Shown here: one piece after another, positions 21,936 through 32,595 of the stretch
Numbering within the stretch: the stretch's first letter is position 1
Layout of the letters: each line of letters opens with the position of its first letter
Source of the DNA: Vicia villosa
Taxonomy: Eukaryota > Streptophyta > Magnoliopsida > Fabales > Fabaceae
DNA: 64,000 nt
Direction: 5' to 3'
Assembly: GCF_029867415.1 (NCBI RefSeq)
Contig: NC_081181.1
Coordinates: 116,809,888 to 116,873,887 of the forward strand
Position numbers and translations under genes: made by a program
The notes under the pieces: model-generated
Seen by the model: only the letters and a program-made list of their open reading frames with translations
What the model was told of the DNA's origin: nothing
The model's database searches: none

Positions 21936-23849
21936 ATGGCTGATGAAACTGCAAAGTCTACATCTACATCTGGCTCTGCTGAGCAACACAACGGTAACAA
22001 TGGTTATACTAGACCGCCGGTATTTGATGGTGAAAACTTTGAATACTGGAAAGATAAACTGGAAAGTTACTTTCTTGGTCTAGATGGTGATCTATGGGAT
22101 CTTCTGATGGATGGTTACAAACATCCGGTAAATGCCAGTGGCGTAAAGCTGACAAGGCAAGAAATGAGCGATGATCAGAAGAAGCTTTTCAGGAATCATC
22201 ATAAATGCAGAACTGTTTTGCTGAATGCTATCTCTCATGCTGAGTATGAGAAGATATCTAACAGGGAAACGGCCTATGACATATATGAGTCCTTGAAAAT
22301 GACTCATGAAGGAAATGCTCAAGTCAAGGAGACTAAAGCTCTCGCCTTAATCCAGAAGTATGAAGCCTTCAAGATGGAGGATGATGAAGACATTGAAAAG
22401 ATGTTTTCAAGATTTCAAACTCTTACTGCTGGATTGAGAGTTCTTGACAAGGGATACACAAAGGCTGATCACGTAAAGAAGATCATCAGAAGCTTACCCA
22501 GAAGATGGGGACCTATGGTGACTGCATTTAAGATTGCGAAGAATCTAAATGAAGTCTCTTTGGAAGAGCTGATCAGTGCCCTGAGGAGTCATGAAATTGA
22601 ACTGGATGCAAACGAGCCTCAAAAGAAAGGTAAGTCTATTGCATTAAAATCCAATATCAAGAAATGCACTAACGCTTTTCAGGCTAGAGAAGAAGATCCT
22701 GAAGAATCAGAATCTGAAGAAGAAAATGATCTGTCCTTGATCTCCAGAAGGCTAAATCAACTCTGGAAGAACAAGCAAAGGAAGTTCAGAGGCGTCAGAA
22801 GTTCAAAGAAATTTGAACGTGGAGAATCTTCTGATGACAGAAGATTTGACAAGAAGAAGGTCATGTGCTATGAATGCAATGAGCCTGGACACTTCAAGAA
22901 TGAATGTCCAAAACTTCAGAAGGAAAATCCCAAGAAGAAGTTTCATAAGAAGAAAGGTCTTATGGCAACCTGGGATGAGTCAGAAGATGATTCAGACTCT
23001 GAAGATGAGCAGGCTAACTGTGCGCTGATGGCGACAGAAGATGACGGATCAGAATCTACATCAGAATCAGATTCTGAAGAGGTATTTTCTGAACTTACTA
23101 GAGATGAGTTAGTTTCCGGTCTAACAGAACTTCTGGAATTCAAGTCTCAAATTAGTCTCAAATACAAAAAGCTGAAAAAGCTATTTGAATTTGAAACAAA
23201 GAAGCTTGAGTTGGAGAATTTTGAATTAAAAGAAAAACTTTTAAAATTATCCAATAATGTTGGATCTCCTTCTGATTCAGAAAAATCCACTCCTAGTCTA
23301 AACCATATTCTGAAAGAATATGATTTAAGTTTCAGGAAGTTCTTATCTAGAAGTATTGGCAGAAGTCAGCTAGCTTCTATGATATATGCTGTGTCTGGAA
23401 ACAAAAGAGTTGGCATTGGTTTTGAGGGTGAAACCCCATACAAACTTGAACCTGTTGATGAAATGAAATTCACATACAAGCCATTGTATGATCAGTTCAA
23501 GTATGGCCACTCCCATGATATTAGGCACACTTCACATGCTCAAAGTTTTCACATAACACACACCAAAAAGCATGTGACACAACCTAGGATATATCATGAA
23601 ACTCACATTAAGAATTATCATGCTGTTCCTCCTATTGCTTACAATGTTAAACCCAAGTTCAATCAAAACTTGAGAAAATCTAACAAGAAAGGACCCAAGA
23701 AAATGTGGGTACCTAAGGATAAGATTATTCCTATTGCAGATATCCTTGGCTGCAAAAAGGACAAAGCACAACATGTCGTGGTACCTGGACTCTGGATGCT
23801 CACGACACATGACAGGAAGAAGGTCTATGTTCCAAGACTTGGTGCTTAA
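21936..23849 (+). CDS. gag: Copia gag polyprotein of element A
   Basis: 637 codons from the first ATG after the primer site. The N-terminal domain (PPVFDGENFEYWKDKLESYF, residues ~29-48) and the following helical capsid region (SRFQTLTAGLRVL) are typical of SIRE gag. One CCHC zinc knuckle (CYECNEPGHFKNEC, nucleotides ~22865-22906) binds nucleic acid. The C-terminal third is acidic with many Ser/Glu repeats and a coiled-coil stretch, and ends in a His-rich segment. The last ~30 codons are out of frame with protease, which begins in the +1 frame near 23760. That points to a small indel or a frameshift rather than the normal gag end. Gag itself looks intact and could make particles. Confidence 0.85.
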   Translation: MADETAKSTSTSGSAEQHNGNNGYTRPPVFDGENFEYWKDKLESYFLGLDGDLWDLLMDGYKHPVNASGVKLTRQEMSDDQKKLFRNHHKCRTVLLNAISHAEYEKISNRETAYDIYESLKMTHEGNAQVKETKALALIQKYEAFKMEDDEDIEKMFSRFQTLTAGLRVLDKGYTKADHVKKIIRSLPRRWGPMVTAFKIAKNLNEVSLEELISALRSHEIELDANEPQKKGKSIALKSNIKKCTNAFQAREEDPEESESEEENDLSLISRRLNQLWKNKQRKFRGVRSSKKFERGESSDDRRFDKKKVMCYECNEPGHFKNECPKLQKENPKKKFHKKKGLMATWDESEDDSDSEDEQANCALMATEDDGSESTSESDSEEVFSELTRDELVSGLTELLEFKSQISLKYKKLKKLFEFETKKLELENFELKEKLLKLSNNVGSPSDSEKSTPSLNHILKEYDLSFRKFLSRSIGRSQLASMIYAVSGNKRVGIGFEGETPYKLEPVDEMKFTYKPLYDQFKYGHSHDIRHTSHAQSFHITHTKKHVTQPRIYHETHIKNYHAVPPIAYNVKPKFNQNLRKSNKKGPKKMWVPKDKIIPIADILGCKKDKAQHVVVPGLWMLTTHDRKKVYVPRLGA

Positions 23850-25512
23850 GTCTGGAGGAGAAGTCAAGTTTGGAGGAGATCAGAAGGGCAAGATAATTGG
23901 CTCTGGAACTATAAAGTCTGGTAACTCTCCTTCCATTTCTAATGTACTTCTTGTAGAAGGATTAACACATAACCTCTTATCTATCAGTCAATTGAGTGAC
24001 AATGGTTATGATATAATCTTTAATCAAAAGTCTTGCAAGGCTGTAAATCAGAAGGATGGCTCAATCCTATTTACAGGCAAGAGGAAGAATAACATTTATA
24101 AGACAGATCTGCAAGATCTTATGAGTCAGAAGGTGACTTGTCTTATGTCTGTTTCTGAAGAGCAGTGGGTCTAGCACAGAAGATTAGGTCATGCTAGTTT
24201 GAGAAAGATTTCTCAGATTAACAAACTGGATCTTGTCAGAGGACTCCCTAATCTAAAATTCAAATCAGATGCTCTTTGTGAAGCATGTCAGAAGGGCAAG
24301 TTCTCCAAACCTGCATTCAAGTCCAAGAATGTTGTTTCTACCTCAAGGCCATTAGAACTCTTGCACATTGATCTGTTTGGCCCAGTCAAAACAGCATCTG
24401 TCAGAGGGAAGAAATATGGATTAGTCATCGTAGATGATTATAGCCGCTGGACGTGGGTAAAATTCTTGAAACACAAGGATGAGTCTCATTCAGTGTTCTT
24501 TGATTTCTGCATTCAGACTCAATCTGAAAAAGAGTGTAAAATCATAAAGGTCAGAAGTGATCATGGTGGTGAATTTGAGAACAGATTCTTTGAAGAGTTC
24601 TTCAAAGAAAATGGTATTGCCCATGATTTCTCTTGTCCTAGAACTCCACAGCAAAATGGAGTTGTAGAACGAAAGAATAGGACTCTGCAAGAAATGGCCA
24701 GAACCATGATCAATGAAACCAATATGGCTAAGCATTTCTGGGCAGAAGCAATAAACACTGCATGCTATATTCAGAATAGAATCTCTATCAGACCTATTCT
24801 AAATAAGACTCCTTATGAATTGTGGAAGAATATAAAGCCCAACATTTCATATTTCCATCCTTTTGGATGTGTATGTTTTATTCTGAACACTAAAGATCAT
24901 CTTGGTAAGTTTGATTCCAAAGCACAAAAATGTTTCCTTCTTGGATATTCTGAACGCTCAAAAGGCTACAGAGTATACAATACTGAAACATTGATTGTAG
25001 AAGAATCAATCAATATCAGGTTTGATGATAAGCTTGGTTCTGAAAAACCAAAGCAGTTTGATAATTTTGCAGATTGTGATATTGATATATCAGAAGTTGT
25101 TGAGCCAAGAAGCAACGTATCAGAAGCAGAGCTTCTCAGAAGCAAAGAATCTGAAGATCAAGTATCAGCTTCTCTGGAGAATCTAAGCATTTCTGAAGAA
25201 CCATCTGTCAGAAGATCATCCAGACTCATTTATGGTCATTCAGAAGATGTCATTCTTGGAAAGAAGGATGATCCAATCAGAACAAGAGCATTCCTTAAGA
25301 ACAATGCAGACTGTCAATTAGGTCTTGTATCTTTGATCGAGCCAACTTCTGTTGATCATGCTCTAGAAGATCCAGACTGGATAATTGCTATGCAAGAAGA
25401 ACTGAATCAGTTTACAAGGAATGATGTTTGGGATCTTGTTCCTAGACCAGATGGATTCAATATAATCGGTACAAAATGGGTCTTCAGAAACAAGCCCAGA
25501 ATGAGAAGATGA
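23734..25512 (+). pseudogene. Truncated pol of element A: protease, integrase, RT stub
   Basis: Protease has the active-site motif LDSGCS at 23785-23802. One in-frame TAG at 24172 replaces the residue before HRRLGHAS, just ahead of the integrase zinc finger (CEACQKGK near 24280). The integrase core has its acidic triad in HIDLFGP (24364), SDHGGEF (24555) and GVVERKN (24660). The integrase C-terminal region continues to about 25300. RT begins (PDWIIAMQEELNQF, KWVFRNK) but stops at 25510 after about 50 residues, with all catalytic RT and RNase H lost. The sequence then runs into the upstream region of the extra ORF. The break is an internal deletion, so the product cannot reverse transcribe. 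Confidence 0.9.
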
Positions 25513-25958
25513 GAAGTTCTTATGTATGAGTATCTTCTGAAATGAAATTTCTTTTATAAGAAGTTCTGATTGAAATCAATTAGAAATTGTGATTCAGTTA
25601 TTACTAACGTTTCATTGTCTAAGTTGATTCAGAATCTCTTTAAAAGCAAAACAGCTGTAACTGGCTATCCAGATGGTAAACACGTGTTCACTATTCCTGG
25701 ACAAGCGTGCGTGCAGTTGAGGGGACGTCTACTTAGGTAACTGTGCAAATCACGTCTTTTGTCATTATTATCTCTCCTCACGTCACGTAACATTAAATGC
25801 TTTTCATCATTTACTCTCTTTCAGTTTTCTTTTTATATTCTTCAAACGTTTCTTTTCCCTCTTATATTTCTCTCACTTTGCATTCAGTTTCTTTTTCGTT
25901 CTCTCTCTTTGCATTCATATCATAAACCCTAGCAGTTTCCAATATCTGCAACTTCATC
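25513..25958 (+). promoter_or_regulatory. Region upstream of the extra ORF in element A, promoter-like
   Basis: Contains a G-box CACGTG at 25681-25686, a T-rich stretch with TTTTTATATTC near 25830, a CT-rich leader and AAACCCTAG about 35 bp before the ATG. Element H shows the same order of motifs at matching spacing. Confidence 0.5.
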
Positions 25959-27188
25959 ATGAATCCATCGTCAAGCTCTGGGAATCAAGATAATGATCGG
26001 AAACAAAAGAGAAAGGCAACTGCTGAACCAGAAACCAAACCAAAAAGAGTAAGGATCACCTATGACCCTCTCAAAGTGAACCCGTTTGAAGCTATGATGT
26101 CTGGAAATTACTCTAGACGTGTGTATCAACCCCTTGACGGTACCCCTCAATCACCTCCCTCTTCACAGACCTCCACCACCTCTTCCTCCTCATTCATTCT
26201 CTCGGAACCACCTTCTTCACCATCTGATATCTCCTCTCCTTCAACCCATCCATCAGATATTTCTTCATCTCTCTCACACCCTTTTCCCACCAGAACACCT
26301 AACCCCTATAGTGTTGTTTTTCCCGACTCCAGGTTCACTGTCAACCCTCCAACTCCTACCACTCAATCATTTCTGGAGCTTTTACATTCTGATGTAAATG
26401 GCTGGTTGGAGATTCTGGGTGCTGCTCACCTTAACCATCTGGATGAGTATGCTACAAGCAACCTTTGGGATACCTTTCGTCAGGATTTTCTGGCTAAGGC
26501 TACAGACACTCAGAGAAGGATTATGTCTGAAGCTCCTGGTGTTCGTGGTCTTCGGTTGGAAGTTGGTGAAAGCAGCTATCACCATCTCATCAGGAACAGA
26601 AGTGTTCTTGAGGAGAAGATACCAGCAGATGAGTTGGAAGAAGAAAATCTCTGCAGAGACATCGTGGTGTGGAGACCATGGTTTCCTGTGCTGACTGGAG
26701 ATTTTCAGTGGCTGTTCAACTGGTTCAGAATGAACCCTTCTGAAAAAGCACCTCACATGGTCTTTCCAGTAGTGGTTTATCCTGCTGAAGTTGCTGGTCC
26801 TACTCCTCCAACAAACCTAGCAGCTATTCTTCAAGCGTTGGAAGTTGGAACTTCTGAGCTGCCTGAACCAGAATATGCTAAGGCTACTTCTGAGTCAGAC
26901 TCAGATGAGGAAATGGAAGATGCACAAGCTGAAGATCTTCCAGAAGATCACCCTGCTGAGATTGCTGTCCCTTTTGGCAGAAATACTGGTGCCTCCTCTT
27001 CTGGTGAAACCTCAGCTCTGATGGAGACCTTGGAAGCTCTTCATCAGAATCAAGCTATGCTGGCTTCTCGTTTGGACGCGCAAGAAGTAGCCAATGCTGA
27101 GTTTCGCTCCTTCATGGCAAGGCAAGCTACAAGCACTGACGGGATTCATGATGTTCTGGCGCGGATTTTGCGTAGGCTAGGATCTTAG
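25959..27188 (+). CDS. Extra ORF (ORF3, 'envelope-like') of element A, N-terminally shortened
   Basis: 409 codons, intact. It aligns with the C-terminal half of the 819-residue ORF of element H from the basic patch onward (KKRVRITYDP against KKLRVTYDP). The order is: short Ser-rich start, basic region (DRKQKRK, KPKRVR), Pro/Ser-rich linker (residues ~60-125), conserved block with FPDSRFTVNP and LWDTFRQDF, acidic stretch, C-terminal helix (LMETLEALHQNQ). It lacks the first ~350 residues of the H protein, including the YPDLVKDFW domain. No signal peptide or membrane helix is visible, so the historical 'envelope-like' label for the SIRE third ORF is not supported here. The basic patch suggests nuclear entry (inference). 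Confidence 0.75.
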   Translation: MNPSSSSGNQDNDRKQKRKATAEPETKPKRVRITYDPLKVNPFEAMMSGNYSRRVYQPLDGTPQSPPSSQTSTTSSSSFILSEPPSSPSDISSPSTHPSDISSSLSHPFPTRTPNPYSVVFPDSRFTVNPPTPTTQSFLELLHSDVNGWLEILGAAHLNHLDEYATSNLWDTFRQDFLAKATDTQRRIMSEAPGVRGLRLEVGESSYHHLIRNRSVLEEKIPADELEEENLCRDIVVWRPWFPVLTGDFQWLFNWFRMNPSEKAPHMVFPVVVYPAEVAGPTPPTNLAAILQALEVGTSELPEPEYAKATSESDSDEEMEDAQAEDLPEDHPAEIAVPFGRNTGASSSGETSALMETLEALHQNQAMLASRLDAQEVANAEFRSFMARQATSTDGIHDVLARILRRLGS

Positions 27189-27882
27189 TCCTTTGGTCTT
27201 TGTAGTTTTCTTTCCTTGTTGCATCTGTTTTCCTGCATTCCTCTCTTGTAATCCTTCTTGTTGAAATCAATGAAAAGTTATTTGTGTTTCTTTCCTTTTG
27301 TCTCTTGCTTTTCATCTGAATTTTTTTTATATATTCTTTTTGATGTTATGACAAAAAGGGGGAGAAGATAAATGATAAATGATTTGATTAATCTATCAGT
27401 TGCTGGGTAAAGCTCCCACACATTTACTAACAAGAACTGCAAGTTCTATATGGTTTAAGTGTTTTGCAGGTATAAAGAAGTGAAGAGAATCTTCAAAGCA
27501 AACACAAGAAGCAAAACCATAAGAAGTGTTATTCTGTAAAAAGAATAAGCTCATGGAAACTGAAGCAAGCTGAGTGCTGTCAAGCTTCAGAAATCAGAAG
27601 CAAGAAAGAAGAATGAATCAGAAGCACTGATAATAGAATTTGATCCATATTTGTCTATTTGCTCTGACAAAATTCTATTTGCTCTGATACATTATTTTAG
27701 CCTATATGGCTCTGATACATATCATGTGTTCTAATATACATTTTATGTTCTGACTCGTTCATGCTGACTTTTGTCGTTTAGTTTTTGTTCTGTAACATTT
27801 CAGGATGTAGAGATGCTCTGATGATGCTCTGGTACATTCAACAATGTTCTGATACAAATCTAGCATGAAGTGATGTTGGTAG

Positions 27883-28215
27883 AAATTCAAAGCTCTGAAG
27901 CTATCCGAGGGAAGCAGAAATCAGAAGCTGTGAATGTTCTAAAGATCCAGAAAACTCAAGCTCTGAAGCTGTCCTAAATGGAAGCAGAAATCAGAAGCTG
28001 TGAATGTTCTGAAGATCAAAGAAATTCAAGTTCTGAAGCTGTCCTAAATGGAAGCAGAAATCAGAAGCTGTGAATGTTCTGAAGATCAAAGAAATTCAAG
28101 TTCTGAAGCTGTCCTAAACGGAAGCAGGAATCAGAAGCTGTGAGTGTTCTAAGGATCTAAAGAAATTCTAGTTCTGAAGCTGTCCAATGGAAGCAGAAGT
28201 CAGAAGCTATGAATT
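27883..28215 (+). repeat. Tandem repeat, about 70-bp unit, five copies
   Basis: Units begin AAATTCAAG(C/T)TCTGAAGCT and contain GGAAGCAGAAATCAGAAGC. Element H has three copies of the same unit at about 57327-57520, so copy number changes between family members. Confidence 0.8.
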
Positions 28216-28297
28216 CTCTGAAGACAGAAGCTTATGTGATCGTCTCTACCGAAATAATCAGGGAGGTCTTTTATTAAAGTTCTTCGAGTATTTATTT

Positions 28298-28347
28298 CAG
28301 GGGGAGATTATTTATCTCAGGGGGAGATTGTTAATCTCAGGGGGAGA
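28298..28347 (+). repeat. Triplicated polypurine motif
   Basis: CAGGGGGAGATTATTTATCT, CAGGGGGAGATTGTTAATCT, CAGGGGGAGACAT in a row. The second copy even includes TTGTTA, the start of the LTR. Confidence 0.8.
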
Positions 28348-28447
28348 CATATTCACATGCTTATGCTATAGCTGTGTAATTTGTCTTTTGCCGTCTGCTC
28401 TTTCTGATCGCAAATTCATATCATTTATATATGTTTTTGTCATCATC

Positions 28448-28461
28448 AAAAAGGGGGAGAT
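28448..28461 (+). promoter_or_regulatory. Polypurine tract of element A
   Basis: AAAAAGGGGGAGAT-type tract ending at the 3' LTR start, the primer for plus-strand DNA synthesis. Confidence 0.88.
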
Positions 28462-29667
28462 TGTTAGAACAAGATTTGTTCTGATCAATTATCTTAGTTT
28501 TGATGATAACAATAATATGAATTTTGCTTAAGATAATATGGTACTCTAATCCAATGCAATTTCCTTTTCAGGAAATATATAAAGAGTATGCATAATTCAG
28601 CGCTCAGAAGCTTTGTCTCAAAGGGTTCAGCATGCAACATCAGAACATGGTCTGGCAAGACATCAGAAGATGGTCGAAGCAGAATCAGAACATGGGTCTA
28701 TGGAAGCATCAGAAGAACATGAGATCAGAAGCAATGAAGTTCTGATGGTATCACGCACAGAAGCACTTCAAGGTCAGAAGATCAGAAGATGCTTTGCACC
28801 AAGCTGTTTGACTCTGATGATATTCAAACGTTGTATTCACAAACATCAGATCAGAAGGAAGTACATGTGGCAGGCTACGCTGACTGACAAAAGGAACGTT
28901 AGAAGCTATTAAAGGCAACGTCAGTAGACACAGCGTGAACAAGGCTCGAGGTAGTTGACAAAAGCGTATAACATTAAATGCGATGCTGTACGGAACACGC
29001 AAAGCATTAAATGCACTCAACGGTCATCTTCTCCAACGCCTATAAATATGAAGTTCTGATGAGAAGCAAGGTTAACGATTCTGAACAAAACAACTCATAT
29101 TAACTTGCTGAAACTCTGTTCTATTCAAAGCTCAGAATCTTCATCTTCATCAAAGCTCACTACATTGCTGTTGTAATATATTAGTGAGATTAAGCTTAAA
29201 CGTTAAGAGAAATATCACAGTTTGTGATTATAGCTTTTAAGAAGCAAATTGTAATACTCTTAGAATTGATTACATTAAGTTGTAAGGAACTAGAGTGATC
29301 GTGTGGATCAGAATACTCTAGGAAGTCTTAGAGGTTATCTAAGCAGGTTGTAACTAGAGTGATCGTGTGGATCAGAATACTCTAGAAAGTCTTAGAGGGT
29401 ATCTAAGCAGTTGTTCCTGGAGTGATCAGTGTGTGATCAGAAGACTCTGGAAGACTTAGTTGCTGACTAAGTGGAGAACCATTGTAATCCGTGCGATTAG
29501 TGGATTAAATCCTCAGTTGAGGTAAATCATCTCTGCGGGGGTGGACTGGAGTAGTTTAGTTAACAACGAACCAGGATAAAAATAACTGTGCAATTTATTT
29601 TATTGGTCAAGTTTTTAAAGCTACACTTATTCAAACCCCCCCTTTCTAAGTGTTTTTCTATCCTTCA
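28462..29667 (+). repeat. 3' LTR of element A
   Basis: 1206 bp, the same length as the 5' LTR, with three differences seen by eye (near 28629, 28990 and 29167). TATA box at 29041-29048. Confidence 0.96.
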
Positions 29668-32595
29668 AAAAGGGCAGAAAGTCCATCTGTCATTCGAAAG
29701 AGCGGACATTTACCTCGAAGGTTGTCAAGGTCAATATGTAAACTTGAGGCTTTTAGATCAGAAGTAGCGGTACCAGCATCATCCTACATGTACAAGGTAA
29801 AATGTGAACTTAATCATTTAGAATTAGAGTGTAAAGAAATGGTTAAATTGTGAAACCCAAAATACCTTAGTCGGAATGTTGTCTGGACTGGAGTTATGAC
29901 TCTCCACAATGGGGATAGTGCTAGCAGCCTTCAAGGGTGAGTCCTCAGAAGATACCTTGTCACTCGAAGAAGTGAGCTTCGAAGTCCCAGATCCCTTTCC
30001 TTTGGCTGAAGGGGTAGCAACTTTCTGTCTTTTCTTTATCGTTTGTCTGGTTCGAGGAGGAGATTTATCTTCATCGTCCGCGTCGGCTGTTGGAGGAACT
30101 TTTCGCTTCGAAGATGCTGGAAGTTTCGAGCTCTGAAGTACATATTAAAACCAAGTGAGTGACATTCATTAAATTTCACAAGTTAAAATATAAGGTATCC
30201 ATGTACCGTAGGCTTCTTGCTAGTGGTGACAGAGTCACTCCCACTCGCCCTGGTGTTCCTCGAAGCTCCAGAACCCTTTTGTACAGGGGCTTCCTTGATT
30301 TGTTTCTTTCGAGCAACAGCTGTGAACAAAATATAAATCAGTATTTCAATGAAAAAGGAAAAATTAGTCGAAGGATTGTCTAAACCCCAACCTTCAGGTA
30401 TTGGAGTCAAAATGCGAACGTGCTCAAGATCTATATGAAGATGTCCTTTGAAAGTATCCAAGGTATGCTTAGTCGGGACCACTCGTTCAGCGTGTTTTTT
30501 AGATTCTTCGTGAAGAAGTTTTATGAGATTCCCACACACAAACCAGTCTGGAAAAGGAGGGCTTAAGGCCACCCCAAAATTAGCACTAGGAAGTGGAGGA
30601 AATTTTGTAGGATGAAGTTCAAAAGCCACTTTATAACGTAGTTCAGGTCGAACAGAGGTAGGCAATTTCAACTTATCCAGTTTAGCAGAAAACTTTTCAC
30701 GTAAAGTAACCGCAGCCTCACGAACGGTCCGACTAAGGTCATCAGGCCTGTAGATAGTTTCAAAGAACTTTTGAAATGCTTGAATTTCTTTAATATGAGT
30801 CGAAGTACCTTTCTGGAAATTCTCCTGCACATCAGCAAAAGCTTCAGTTAGTTCCCGCGCGAGTAAGGCTTTCAGCATCGAAGATTTGCGTAGAATAATA
30901 TTCTGTCCACCATTGATGAAAATCTATGGTAGAATAAAAAGCAGGCTCGAAAGAAATGGGAGACAAAGTGGTGATGCCAACATATCAGGAGATTTTTGAT
31001 TCATAGTCATCTTCTGCCAGATGCGAAGTGTGTAGACACGTGTGATTCCTTTTGTCATAGAAACACTTTGGTTTGAGTTGAACCAGCCTAAATTGTCTTG
31101 AAACCAGATTGGGTTGATAGCAAAGGAGACAACAATGACTTTTTGAAGATCGAAGTCGGTGATATAACAGCTTTGGGGTGAGGAAAGCTTCCCAGATGGC
31201 CATAGATTCAACTTGTTGATCAGGAAAAGTTGTTGGAAACTCTCGAGTAAACCATTCGGGACCCACCTTACATTGTACGAATGGAGCCATCGAAGGAGTG
31301 AATTGATAACGTTTAGCGAACATCATTATGAATGCCAGGAAGGTTTCACGAAGTTTGCCACTTTCTTCCTTTGGAGTTAGGTAAGCCAATCTGGTTCCTT
31401 CCACTGTTCGATCCTTTATGGCTGCACTTTCTTCATCCACAACACTTTTATATGGGAGGTGAGCCTCAAAAGTGGCATTAAGCCATAGTTGCAACAGCCA
31501 AAAAGGACCAGCGAAAAGAAGAGATCCTGTTTTGTAGTTCTTAATAAGGTCCGTTGCTTCACCGAGATTCTCATAAAGAAATCCTAGAATTAACTGGCCT
31601 GGGTTTAACTTTATCCCAGCATTTAGCTGGTTAGCCATGCAAAGATATCTTTTTGCTACTTGTATGGACCTAGAGCAAAAGACGCATCTCAAGAGCCAAA
31701 GTGCTAGAAATGCTATGTGTTCTTCGTCAGAAACGTCTGGGTCCGTTTCGTTGTGGTATTGTTGAATGAAGGCAGTATAGGTGACTGTTGCTTCATTAAA
31801 ATTGATGGTGTCAGTATCCATGAAATTAGGGTCGAAGGTTTCCCCAGTTGGTCGAAGCCCTGTAATGGCAGCTACATCGAAGAGGGTAGGGGTAACCATC
31901 CCGCATGGAAGGTGAAAAGTATTGTGAGAAGCATCCCAGAAGTAAACTGACGCTACTAACATGGTTTGGTTATATTCTAAACCTGTTTTGGATAATTGGA
32001 TTAAATCATAAATCCCTAGTTGTTTCCAGAAAGGCGCTTTTTGCTTTTCTACCTTCGTTAGCCAAGCATAATACAGTTCAGGATCCTTTGCTAAAGGGAT
32101 TGACCTAAAGACTTTCACAAAATTGGTTACATAGTTTAACCTAATTTTCTCTAAGGCCAAAGAAGTTTCAGTTGAGGTTTCTTTTGTGTTATCAGGATCA
32201 GCTGAGATTGGATGACCTTCTTCATCTATCTTATTCTTGCTAACTAAAGGTCTAGTTTTATAATAAGCAGGGAAAAATTTACTCAAAGAGGGGTTGTTTC
32301 CTCCTGGTAAAGGACCCATAAAAGCATGAGTTTTTCCAGAAAGTTCAAAAGGGATGATTACCTGAGAAGCGTAGATAGCGCGCGCCTCTGCGTCATTTGG
32401 GTCTGGAAGGTGTTCTTGATTCTTTATCGGTGTAGGACGTTGGAATTTTTGAATGGGTTGAAGAGCATTTGAAGAAGACGCCATGAGTGAATTTGATTTG
32501 AGAAATAGGTTAAAAGAGGACAAAGAAGATTTTTCTCTTCTGTGTTGAGGATAAAGAAAATAGAAGTGGAAGTTATGCAAGGGTAGAAATTCAAG

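Larger units (their letters stand above)
27189..28461 (+). other. 3' untranslated region of element A with polypurine tracts and tandem repeats
   Basis: Non-coding. An internal polypurine tract (CAAAAAGGGGGAGAAG) lies at about 27352-27367. About five tandem units of ~70 bp fill 27883-28215. Three CAGGGGGAGA units lie at 28298-28347, and the final tract is at 28448-28461 directly before the 3' LTR. The internal tracts and the final one share the core GGGGGAGA. Confidence 0.75.
20644..29667 (+). mobile_element. Element A: SIRE/Maximus-type Ty1/copia, non-autonomous
   Basis: Complete 9.0-kb element with 1206-bp LTRs, initiator-Met-type primer site, gag, protease, integrase, an extra ORF, tandem repeats and polypurine tracts. 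The RT and RNase H are deleted after the first few RT residues. The LTRs differ at three sites by eye, so it inserted recently although it cannot copy itself. The SIRE/Maximus assignment rests on LTR size and start, primer site, gag type and the extra ORF after pol. Confidence 0.93.
20605..29713 (-). other. Intron 4 of the antisense PMD gene, containing element A
   Basis: The donor reads CGAG|GTAAATG at 29714/29713 and the acceptor CACAG|GTGTT at 20605/20604 on the minus strand. Removing element A and one duplication leaves about 80 bp, against 77 bp in fragment D. Element A lies in the opposite orientation to the gene. Confidence 0.75.
19736..32484 (-). pseudogene. Antisense, spliced plant-mobile-domain (PMD) gene of element B, interrupted by element A
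   Basis: Five exons on the minus strand: 32484-30392, 30319-30207, 30132-29866, 29783-29714 and 20604-19736. Introns are 72, 74 and 82 bp, plus about 80 bp once element A is removed. All are GT-AG, at the same positions and phases as in fragment D. The start is the ATG at 32484 (MASSSNALQ), about 110 bp after a TATA-like box. Exon 1 has the PMD-like pattern (FWKQLGIYDLI, FHLPCGMVTPTL, AAITGLRPTGE, FLALWLLRCVFCS, LLQLWLNATF). Exons 2-3 are basic and Ser rich. Exon 5 is acidic and ends in a coiled coil that is about 80 residues shorter than in D. A stop (near 30970) and a frameshift (near 30865) in exon 1 inactivate it. PMD proteins are known both as host silencing factors (MAIN/MAIL type) and as transposon passengers. 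An anti-silencing role is only inference. Confidence 0.82.
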
